Positions 34,584-42,599 of a stretch of 64,000 nt of DNA are shown here, one piece after another. The stretch is from Pleionea sediminis (GTDB lineage: Bacteria; Pseudomonadota; Gammaproteobacteria; Enterobacterales; Kangiellaceae). Position 1 is the first letter of the stretch. Every line of letters starts with the position of its first letter. The position numbers and the translations under genes are program-made. Under the pieces are notes generated by a model. It did not search any database. It saw only the letters and a list, made by a program, of their open reading frames with translations, and was not told the DNA's origin. Where the stretch lies: the NCBI RefSeq assembly GCF_007570825.1, contig NZ_SUNB01000004.1:248001-312000 (forward strand), read 5' to 3'.

Positions 34584-36524
34584 TTACTTATAAATATACA
34601 ATTTCATAGAAACCAACTCATAGGGCGATGCATCTTTATCGGATGTGTTGATATAGTCAGAACCATTTGACAACAGAATGCCAAAATCGATTGTATTTTC
34701 TTCACCCTTGATAATGGATGGCGTAATGTCGATTAAGCTTCCAACGGATACGGCCCCAGGGCACCAACCATTGCGGTTATGATACCAAGTGCCCGCTTGT
34801 GGTCTGACAGGGTTGAACTGACAGTCATCTCGCCATTCATTGACGCTGTATATATCACCATTAACAATGGTGTCTTGTCGCATCTGGCAAAACTCCGCAC
34901 AATTATAGGTATACCCAAAGCCATGACCTGTCGCTAAAAGCTTCACTTTTATCCTCTTAGCATCTGCAGGAATATTTACTCTTACCGGCTTTATACTGTC
35001 CTCAAGAGCGGCAGGATCGCCAACATTGATCTTTCTTCTTTCCCAAAGATTGATTATCTGGTCAGCAGCTTTTCTTTCTCCAGGATAAAAAACAAACTTT
35101 ACCGTGACTACGAATCCGGTATCAACCCAAGTATTGATCCATGACGTGATTATCTTTTTACCGACAAGTTTATTCGCCATTGGGCTAATATCGGTATAGC
35201 TGCAAAATCCCTTTCTGTAAGGTGTTATATAACGAGCAATTTCAAAATGATTTAATCTATTCGAATCTTGTGTAGACTCCTTCAAGCCAATGCTTGCTGA
35301 ACGGTCCCATGGATCGCATTCTTTGTTGGGTGGGCATTCAAGGCGTATCAAAAGACCCAGCTGCTTCCAATATGTCTCTGACGGAAATTCAACTTCAGTT
35401 TCAATATCACGTGAGCCTCCTCCATTAAAATTATGAAGAGCTTTATCGAAGGCTGTAATAATAGAAACTTCTTCGGGAAATGAGCTTTCATCGGGACATG
35501 GGTACCAGGGTGCGTTTCCAGGAAAGTCATAAGCTTCAACAAATGGACCTTGATAATCGTCTTCAGATACTCCCCATACTTGAGCTTCAGCCAGTGAAAG
35601 CGTACCCATTCCGTTAAGTTGTGTACGTACGGAATACACCCCCTCTCCAGTTAAATCAATATCAACCTTCTCCGATACTGTGTCTTGATAGTTCGTACTT
35701 TTTATGACACTTCCATTTTTATCAAGCAATTCCACGTTAAAATTTGACAGGCGTTCTCCACAGCAATCAGTACGATTCCATAGGCTAATTTTGTTGATAA
35801 TTGCACTTCGACCTAAATCGACTTTCCACCAAGGCGATGACTCTTCGAATGTATGAGTAACCGATTTACTTTTAAAGTAATGACCATCCGTATTACCGTC
35901 GACAGCACGCGATGAGTACCCCTGATGACTGGTTGACGACTGAACGGTCATCTTATTGAGTGACAAATTTTCTCCACTAGTACCCCACACCTTAACTTCA
36001 GCCAGCGACAGAACACCCGACTGATTCAGTTGGACCCGTACTGAATAAACGCCCACGCCAGTTAGATCAATATCGACCTTATTAGGCACTGTTCCAGTAT
36101 GGTTTTTACTTGCCAATATATTTCCATTTTTATCCAGTAAATCCACGTGAAAGTTTGACAGGCGTTCTCCACAACAATCAGTGCGATTCCAAAGGCTTAC
36201 CTTATGCACTATATAAGAGTCTCCAAGATCAACCTTCCACCAGGGAGATGACTCGCTTAGTGTGTGCGTCACTGACTTACTTCTAAAATAATGACCGTCA
36301 ACATTGCCATCTACAGCACGCGAAGGACGTCCTTGATGACTTATTGATGATTGCTCTGTCTTTTTGAACTGTGCAATATTTTCACTGCTACTTTTTTTGT
36401 ATGAAGCTATCTTTGAAAAGTTCTTATTATCACTTGAGTAACTAAGTGATGTTAGCAGTGATAATGCAATTGCGTACAATTTGATAAGTAAAGCTTTATT
36501 CATTCTAACGCTATTATCCATCAT
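34584..36524 (-). CDS. Secreted PNGase F-type N-glycanase with two F-type lectin domains
   Basis: Signal peptide near the start (an alternative ATG seven codons in begins MNKALL). Two ~140-residue F-type lectin (fucolectin) domains follow, at ~45-185 and ~188-320, each with PWWKVDLG, S-L-W-N-R-T-D-C-C-G-E-R-L, the fucose-binding R-x-D-C-C-G-E-R signature. The C-terminal ~310 residues match PNGase F: C-D-P-W-D407-R (D60 of PNGase F), ARYITPY, GHGFGY, N-C-A-E544-F-C (E206) and N-G-W-C-P-G. The position of E118 appears to be Asn (SWINTW). The enzyme cleaves the bond between Asn and the first GlcNAc of N-glycans. Lectins should steer it to fucosylated glycoproteins. Confidence 0.87.
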   Translation of the reverse strand: MMDNSVRMNKALLIKLYAIALSLLTSLSYSSDNKNFSKIASYKKSSSENIAQFKKTEQSSISHQGRPSRAVDGNVDGHYFRSKSVTHTLSESSPWWKVDLGDSYIVHKVSLWNRTDCCGERLSNFHVDLLDKNGNILASKNHTGTVPNKVDIDLTGVGVYSVRVQLNQSGVLSLAEVKVWGTSGENLSLNKMTVQSSTSHQGYSSRAVDGNTDGHYFKSKSVTHTFEESSPWWKVDLGRSAIINKISLWNRTDCCGERLSNFNVELLDKNGSVIKSTNYQDTVSEKVDIDLTGEGVYSVRTQLNGMGTLSLAEAQVWGVSEDDYQGPFVEAYDFPGNAPWYPCPDESSFPEEVSIITAFDKALHNFNGGGSRDIETEVEFPSETYWKQLGLLIRLECPPNKECDPWDRSASIGLKESTQDSNRLNHFEIARYITPYRKGFCSYTDISPMANKLVGKKIITSWINTWVDTGFVVTVKFVFYPGERKAADQIINLWERRKINVGDPAALEDSIKPVRVNIPADAKRIKVKLLATGHGFGYTYNCAEFCQMRQDTIVNGDIYSVNEWRDDCQFNPVRPQAGTWYHNRNGWCPGAVSVGSLIDITPSIIKGEENTIDFGILLSNGSDYINTSDKDASPYELVSMKLYIYK

Positions 36525-36569
36525 ATCTTCTTTTACTCGATTATAGGACTCAGATATTTTTTGTTTTTC

Positions 36570-37232
36570 CTACATATTTTGATTGACTTTTCTAAGGCCA
36601 CCAATAATTTTGCAGTTGGATACTATTGGAGAAAGAAAGAAACGTTCTATGACACCGCCTATCAAAATAGATTCTTTATCGACACATTCAGCTAAGATTT
36701 TTCCATAAGACATGTCAAATACCGCATAAGCAGAATTAACACGCTTTACTTCATCTGCATCAATTACTGTGGCCCATACTTGACCACTGCTTTTAAACGA
36801 AATAGAGGTCACCTTTACCTGCCATAAAATATTTTCTCCAATGTACTTTTTTTCAATTTTTTCGCGCTCATTATCTGTAAGATTCGAGTTATTCCATGCT
36901 CGCAAAACATCAGCCAAGCAATCTTTCTTGATTTCTAATTGCTCGTTTGGAACGATAATCTTAGAAATAGGTTTTATTGATTTAGTCACTTGCTCCTCTG
37001 GCTTTTTTTGCCTGATTTTCGCATCCAATACATTCTTTTTAACGAGCAATGTTATTTCTCGTTCCAGCCTACCCACTCTATAAAACTGCTTTTTTAGATT
37101 TCCAAGCTCTCTTTGCAAAAAATCAACGTCCTTAAACCTTCTATTAATTCGAAAAGTCAAATAGTACAAAGCCCCAAGAGCAACAGCAGTAAGGATAACG
37201 ATAACCATTTGAATTAATGGCAAACTGTTCAT
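36570..37232 (-). CDS. Membrane-anchored coiled-coil protein
   Basis: One N-terminal span (IQMVIVILTAVALGALYYLTF), a coiled coil (~30-70, FLQRELGNLKKQFYRVGRLEREI), a basic linker, and a ~100-residue C-terminal domain that reads like an OB or beta-barrel fold (ILWQVKVTSISFKSSGQVWATVID). No family recognised. The 16-copy octamer repeat lies 367 bases upstream of its start. Confidence 0.55.
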   Translation of the reverse strand: MNSLPLIQMVIVILTAVALGALYYLTFRINRRFKDVDFLQRELGNLKKQFYRVGRLEREITLLVKKNVLDAKIRQKKPEEQVTKSIKPISKIIVPNEQLEIKKDCLADVLRAWNNSNLTDNEREKIEKKYIGENILWQVKVTSISFKSSGQVWATVIDADEVKRVNSAYAVFDMSYGKILAECVDKESILIGGVIERFFLSPIVSNCKIIGGLRKVNQNM

Positions 37233-37582
37233 ATCAATAAGCCTTTAAGTGCTGTATCAAAAAAAACAATACATTGGAGCCGTCGTGAATACATTTACAA
37301 TAAAATCATCGTTAGCATTACCATTTAAATTTCACATAAATACTTAACTCTAGAAAAAGCCATCATATAGCATTCGACTCACTTCAGAATAAATATAGAT
37401 GATAAAACCGAAGCATTCACTTGTGTAGGATAAGGGAAGTACAAAGTGCTTGTATTCGTGCATGAACTGACCATAAAATATCGAAGTAGAGATAACTACT
37501 CACGGTTCATTCAAAGTATATAGCAACTTTCGACCTATTTGACCAAAAAAAAAATCAATCCAAGTGTATGTTCGCAATCGCT

Positions 37583-37734
37583 TTATGGAGTTATGAAATT
37601 ATGGGATTATGGGATTATGGGATTATGGGATTATGGGATTATGGGATTATGGGATTATGGGATTATGGGATTATGGGATTATGGGATTATGGGATTATGG
37701 GATTATGGGATTATGGGATTATGGGATTATGAAG
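37583..37734. repeat. Octamer tandem repeat, 16 perfect copies
   Basis: TTATGGGA repeated 16 times without error at 37599-37726, with two variant units before (TTATGGAG, TTATGAAA) and one after (TTATGAAG). The unit is not a multiple of three and the region holds no gene on good evidence. It lies between the starts/ends of two minus-strand genes, upstream of the coiled-coil gene. Confidence 0.95.
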
Positions 37735-37853
37735 TATGCGTAAAGATTTCCGATGGTCAGGAATCTACTCTACCACCGGAATAAAAAATGTTCTTATTGT
37801 TTGATATTTTATAAATTCACCTAGAAATTCAATAGAATAGTTTACAAATTCAT

Positions 37854-38294
37854 CTAAAACTCTGTATGAATAATCTTTGACACAACAAGCTCTCCATTGT
37901 TAGTTAATTCAATGTAGTCAAAGCCCCTCCCTAGTCTCTTATCCCACAGTTCTTTTGTGTAAAAACCTTTATTTCTATTGGTCGCCCACTCTGGTCTCCC
38001 ATCTACATAAAGAACCATATTTCCATCACTTCTTTGTGCCGCCAAGAAACAATCTTCACCGCTGGTTTGTGTTTCCCAAAGGACAAAGATTCCGCTTCTC
38101 AAAACAAGATTACATTCAGCGGTAAGTCTTAACTCATAATCCTCACCATCCGCAATCAAACTAAAACCTTTTTGCAATGAATCACCTAAATTTATTCTCT
38201 TATAATAATCTCTCGAATGAACATCTGACGAGAAAAGAAAACAGAAAAATATAAAGCCAGTGAATAGAAAAGTACTCTTAGATATCGATTTCAT
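37854..38294 (-). CDS. Secreted B-type (bulb) mannose-lectin-like protein
   Basis: Start chosen at the ATG with AGGAG 6 bases upstream, giving a clean signal peptide (FLFTGFIFFCFLFSSDVHS). The mature ~120 residues show the B-lectin layout: ADGEDYELRL, C-N-L-V-L-R, and the sugar-site pattern Q-R-S-D-G-N-M-V-L-Y (canonical QxDxNxVxY). Two Cys flank the second blade. Such lectins bind mannose-type glycans. It fits the glycan-degrading neighbourhood. Confidence 0.75.
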   Translation of the reverse strand: MKSISKSTFLFTGFIFFCFLFSSDVHSRDYYKRINLGDSLQKGFSLIADGEDYELRLTAECNLVLRSGIFVLWETQTSGEDCFLAAQRSDGNMVLYVDGRPEWATNRNKGFYTKELWDKRLGRGFDYIELTNNGELVVSKIIHTEF

Positions 38295-38574
38295 AATAAC
38301 TCCTAAAAGGCATTTGGTTATTTCAATCATCGCTATAACTCTCCCAACCCAAAAATTCTATAGTTTCATTAAACCAACATTATTCAAGCAGAGGAAAACA
38401 TAGCATCATCAAGTGTAGGAGAGAAATGCGAAATACATTGAGATTTAAAGACCCTATCAAACTCATAATGTAACAGCTCATTCACTTCTACTGCTGATAA
38501 GACTATTGGCGCTATAAAAAACATCAAGCCGATCGGTTTTAAAAAAACATGCCGTTCTATTCATTCAAACTACC

Positions 38575-38931
38575 TCATGTGCGTCTCATCACAATAACTT
38601 CACCTTCATACTTTATGTATATATAGTCTTCTTTGAGAGCTGTTTGAGCATCAACGATCCGATTAACCTTATAATCGTACAATCTTGCGCTATATCCGAA
38701 ACTTGCCCTCCGTATTTCAGTAAGAACCGTCACACCCAAGGTGACTATTTCATGCACTGCTGCTATGACAACCCCGTTCCAAAGCCCATTGCCCAAAGAA
38801 GTTATTTCAATCTCCATACTCAAATCGAGTATCACCCAACGCCCCTCAATATTGTGTAATTTAGTTACTCTCTCTTTATTGAACACGTACTTTCCTTTAA
38901 CTGAGAACATACTGGCTAACATCCTAATCAC
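38575..38931 (-). CDS. Small hypothetical protein, 118 aa
   Basis: GTG start with an excellent ribosome binding site (GGGAGG, 6 bases). Strands near the ends (GRWVILDLSMEIEI, YIYIKYEGEVIVMRR) flank a more hydrophobic Gly/Val-rich middle (LWNGVVIAAVHEIVTLGVTVL), possibly a membrane-associated segment. No family recognised. Confidence 0.6.
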   Translation of the reverse strand: MIRMLASMFSVKGKYVFNKERVTKLHNIEGRWVILDLSMEIEITSLGNGLWNGVVIAAVHEIVTLGVTVLTEIRRASFGYSARLYDYKVNRIVDAQTALKEDYIYIKYEGEVIVMRRT

Positions 38932-39177
38932 TAACGCCTCCCATTACAGAAATAGCTCTCTTAAATACTTTAAAACCCAACTAAATAAAATGGCAAAACT
39001 TAAATTAAATAGAACAACTGGACTAATTCGCCAATACCAAACTGCTCAAAGTGTACATTATTGCGTACCGAACGCGTCGCCAAGATTAGAACTTCATTAG
39101 TTCATAAATTAAAATACTCTCTACCCGAAAGCTCTTCTTTTTATTCTATATTCAAACAAAGGAAATTAATTAATACC

Positions 39178-39918
39178 ATGAAGCGTGTAATGATTGTTGA
39201 TGATGAATTATCAGCGCGGCAAAATATAAAAGAAGTTATTGATTTTTTTAATGAGCTTGAGATTGTTTCTGAGTTATCAGATGGTATTAGCGCAATATCA
39301 GAAATCGATAGATTAAGACCAGACATTGTATTTTTAGATATACAAATGCCTGAAATTAATGGATTTCAAGTTGCGCAAAAAACAAGCCACATCAATTATC
39401 AGCTCGTGTTTTTTACAGCTTATCCACAATACGCTTTAGATGCCTTTAGTACGAATGCTATTGACTTTTTACTCAAACCCATTCGACCTCACTTATTAAA
39501 GAGATGCATTGATAAAATTCTACGACAAGAAAGAATGATATTAGAAATACTAAAAAATAGTACTGATGCTGATACCCTCGCTTTGTCTGATGGAAATACA
39601 TCCCGCATCATAAATATTGAAAATATTAATCACATAGAAGGCTTAGGGCGATATCGACGGGTGCACCTGACCAAAGAAGGTGAAAGAATTCATCAAACGA
39701 AAACGATTATTTCAGACACAACACTGGATGAATTTGAAAGTCAGCTTTCAAAAGTTACTTTTTTAAGAGTTCATCGCAGTTATATTATCAATACTAATTA
39801 TATCACTAATATTTTAAGAGAAAATCGTCGACATTATTTAAGTCTTGAAGACTCTACTGACACCATTCCAATTTCCCGAGGTAAATACCCATTATTAAAG
39901 TCTCGCTTTAATTTATAG
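39178..39918 (+). CDS. LytTR-family response regulator (paralogue of 28252)
   Basis: Start chosen at MKRVMIVDDE, aligned with the paralogue's start; AAGGA lies 12-15 bases upstream. A longer open frame upstream is not supported. Receiver with D8-D9, phospho-acceptor D54 (VFLDIQMP), FFTAYPQYA and FLLKPI; LytTR domain with HIEGLGRYRRVHLT, FLRVHRSYIINT and IPISRGKYPLL. Highly similar to the regulator at 28252 in both domains, so they may bind similar sites. No adjacent kinase. A strong terminator follows at once. Confidence 0.92.
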   Translation: MKRVMIVDDELSARQNIKEVIDFFNELEIVSELSDGISAISEIDRLRPDIVFLDIQMPEINGFQVAQKTSHINYQLVFFTAYPQYALDAFSTNAIDFLLKPIRPHLLKRCIDKILRQERMILEILKNSTDADTLALSDGNTSRIINIENINHIEGLGRYRRVHLTKEGERIHQTKTIISDTTLDEFESQLSKVTFLRVHRSYIINTNYITNILRENRRHYLSLEDSTDTIPISRGKYPLLKSRFNL

Positions 39919-39934
39919 GATAATGAAAGTTCAT

Positions 39935-39968
39935 GGGTATTTGCAACAGTGAACGGTTGCAAATACCC
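39935..39968 (+). terminator. Terminator after LytTR gene
   Basis: Perfect 13-14 bp stem (gggtatttgcaac / gttgcaaataccc) with an ~8-base loop, 17 bases after the stop. No T-run, but the stem is very strong; also faces the M6 gene's end from the other side. Confidence 0.65.
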
Positions 39969-40036
39969 TATTACATCAAGTTAAAAATTTCTTACCATTT
40001 TCACTCAATTATGTCTCGCAAGAACATGTAAACTAC

Positions 40037-42298
40037 TTATTTAACATCCATTTTATCAAGATTAGGACCACCATAGTCGGTATTCGCTTTTAATTGAATG
40101 GTATTGTTTCCTTGTTTAAGTTGAACTCGAATGGTTTGAGTTCTCCAATTAGTCCAGCTACCAGTGCCATCAAAAGATAGATGACCTATTCGTCGTCCAT
40201 TAACTTTAATGACACATCGACGAGGAGTAGAACTTCCATTGGCATACCGAAATGTTAATAAGACTTGGCCGTCTTTAGTGGCAGAAACATCGTTCCACTC
40301 AACGAAAGATCGCTTTTTACCGTAATCCATAAAACCAGAACCCGTGTATCCACCAACACTGGTACTTACCTTCGCATCGACAGCACGACTATTGTCTTCC
40401 GCTTGATAAGACTTTGTTGATGAGGTCGACGCATTCTTATAATAACCCGCTTTGAAAACACCCGGTATTGGATCGCCAAAATTAGTATTATTAAAGTGGA
40501 CTGTTCCATTTATGCCGTACTTAAAATTGAATTTACCCTTAGCTCCATAAGCAACGTCAACTGATCGATTAAAAACACAAAAGCCACCTTCATCAGTACA
40601 TTTAGTGTATCCTTCAGGTCCTTCATCAGGAATATGAAAATCACCATCCGGTGAGTAACTGAATGACATGTTTTCTCGTGCACGACTAATATTGTAAATA
40701 ACATTATTGGTTTGATTAACATAACCGTTCTGATAGGTATCTGTATTCGGAACAGTATCTGGCCCAATACGAGTCACATTTCCAGCACGATAGGTATCAT
40801 TTGAATCACCAGAATTCTGTCCTTTTTCTATCTGATACAAACCATCCGCTTGTAACATAGCGACTTTATAATGCTGTCCATTTCTTGGCCAATTATCTTG
40901 ATCAGGATGCCCTTCAGTATTTGTACTCGCCGATTCATCGATATGCCAAATTGCAAGTCCATCTGAATTAGGGGGCATGTTATCAACTAGCTTTCCAGAA
41001 GCGTTGTTCCTCCTGCGATTTTCAATCAGTAAATATTCCCCTTGATCGAAGCCTTTATTAACTCGATATATTCTTTGATTATTTATATTGTAATCGCCTG
41101 CACGACTAAGATTACTGTGCTCACCCCAACCTAATTTCATTTTTGACCACGCCGATAAAAATGGCGGCGGTTGTTGACTACCATCGGCGCCCCAGCTATT
41201 GCACATCATGCCGAAGCTACCAATACCTCCGCCTCCACCGTTTTTATCATAAAGATCGGGTAAACCAAATACATGTCCAAGTTCATGAGCAATGACACCG
41301 ATACGTGTAATATCATCACCACATTTTCCCCATAAGCCTGGGTTTATGGAATAAATGTTCGATGAAACTCCTTCTTTTGATGTCCAACCACTGACTCCAC
41401 CTTGGTGAGACCAAATTCTCTCGTCGCCTGGTGCGCCAGTGTTACAATCGTTACCACCCCATTCGGCGCCGTAGCCCGAATGTATAAACGTAAGCGCATC
41501 AATTATTCCGTCGTTATTTTTGTCAAACTGACTGAAATCTAACGTTGCATCGGCTTTAGTAAGCGCTTCTTTTAACGTCACATGTAAATTATTTTTTGAA
41601 GCGGCTTCCGTTTTAGATACTGTAATCCAGTCGACGATAGTTGAATTTAAAGTAAGTTTGTTATAAGAATTCCTTAAATAAATATCTTTAATACTCCCTG
41701 CGGGAGCTAACGACGGATCTCCGCCGACTTTATTGAATAAGATTTCAAAATTAGAACGAGAGGGTAATTTACGATTGGCGTGATCGGCAAAACGAATCAA
41801 AACAACTAAATTGTTCAACGAGCCCACGTTATTAGAGTTTTTCATTGATTTCAATGCAGGATTGATTAATGACGATTGAAAGTAACTTTGATGCTTTAAA
41901 TATTTATTTGTTTTTCGAGGTTTGGCATGCTTTTTTAAACCCCAATGTTCAGGATTTCCCTTACCTACCTCAAGCGATGTTGGTTTCAATTCACCTGTAG
42001 TTGATTGCTCGGCGTACACATAACGCGTGAATACAGGCGAAGCCTTTTTTGACAAATCTTGCTCGCTGACGAATTTCTTAGGTGTATCAACCTTTTCTTT
42101 TATTACCGTATAACCATTAACGTCCTCTTCCCAGTTTTGATGTTCATTACCTCGTTGAAATAAGGTGATTTTAGTACCGTCTGGTTGCGTTACAGTATAC
42201 GAATGCGGGCTGGCATTTATCGCATATACATTTTGCGTTAAAATAACTCCAGCAGAAAGACACATCGCTAGTGCGCTACTTTTAAATTTTGTTTTCAT
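40037..42298 (-). CDS. Secreted M6 (immune-inhibitor-A-like) metalloprotease with CBM6
   Basis: Signal peptide 1-26; CGAGGAA ribosome binding site. Pro-region to ~150 (SYTVTQPDGTKITLFQRG). M6 catalytic domain ~160-540 with H338-E-L-G-H342-V-F-G-L-P-D-L-Y-D and FGMMCNSWG. A ~50-residue Cys module follows (GGFCVF, VDVAYGAKGKFNFKYG, FGDPIPGV), then a C-terminal CBM6-type domain (SYQAED, GYTGSGFMDYG, FVEWNDV, ending GGPNLDKMDV). M6 proteases cut host or extracellular matrix proteins; CBM6 binds glycans. The Cys module recurs in the M60 protein at 51436. Confidence 0.9.
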   Translation of the reverse strand: MKTKFKSSALAMCLSAGVILTQNVYAINASPHSYTVTQPDGTKITLFQRGNEHQNWEEDVNGYTVIKEKVDTPKKFVSEQDLSKKASPVFTRYVYAEQSTTGELKPTSLEVGKGNPEHWGLKKHAKPRKTNKYLKHQSYFQSSLINPALKSMKNSNNVGSLNNLVVLIRFADHANRKLPSRSNFEILFNKVGGDPSLAPAGSIKDIYLRNSYNKLTLNSTIVDWITVSKTEAASKNNLHVTLKEALTKADATLDFSQFDKNNDGIIDALTFIHSGYGAEWGGNDCNTGAPGDERIWSHQGGVSGWTSKEGVSSNIYSINPGLWGKCGDDITRIGVIAHELGHVFGLPDLYDKNGGGGGIGSFGMMCNSWGADGSQQPPPFLSAWSKMKLGWGEHSNLSRAGDYNINNQRIYRVNKGFDQGEYLLIENRRRNNASGKLVDNMPPNSDGLAIWHIDESASTNTEGHPDQDNWPRNGQHYKVAMLQADGLYQIEKGQNSGDSNDTYRAGNVTRIGPDTVPNTDTYQNGYVNQTNNVIYNISRARENMSFSYSPDGDFHIPDEGPEGYTKCTDEGGFCVFNRSVDVAYGAKGKFNFKYGINGTVHFNNTNFGDPIPGVFKAGYYKNASTSSTKSYQAEDNSRAVDAKVSTSVGGYTGSGFMDYGKKRSFVEWNDVSATKDGQVLLTFRYANGSSTPRRCVIKVNGRRIGHLSFDGTGSWTNWRTQTIRVQLKQGNNTIQLKANTDYGGPNLDKMDVK

Positions 42299-42599
42299 AC
42301 ATTCCTCGTATGTTAAATTAGATACATTATCTTATTAATAGCGATAAGCTTTGAGTTAAGACGAAAACAAGCAACTACATCGGACAAGTCATTTATTAAC
42401 GACGTTCAACTTCCCACTATCACGCAGAAAGCAATATAGTGCCGAAACTGATCTTCGTATTTGACTAAGTTCACATACAGATCGTACTAACGCACCAACG
42501 GTACAAAATCATGTATGAATAATACTAGGACTAAATTCCCAATAACCTTTCGATCCAAAAGGTAACGATTTAATCACACCTTTCATCGATTACATTGCT
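42299..42599. other. Promoter region of the M6 gene
   Basis: 300 bases with no gene; sequences upstream of the M6 start should include its promoter. No LytTR-type direct repeat could be assigned with confidence. Confidence 0.35.

Noticed and set aside
37539-37784. Coding frame through the octamer array (LWDYGIMG repeats)
   Set aside because: No ribosome binding site; the period arises because three octamers equal eight codons, so any frame through the array stays open.
39061-39177. N-terminal extension of the second LytTR regulator
   Set aside because: Not present in the paralogue, and a normal start follows AAGGA.
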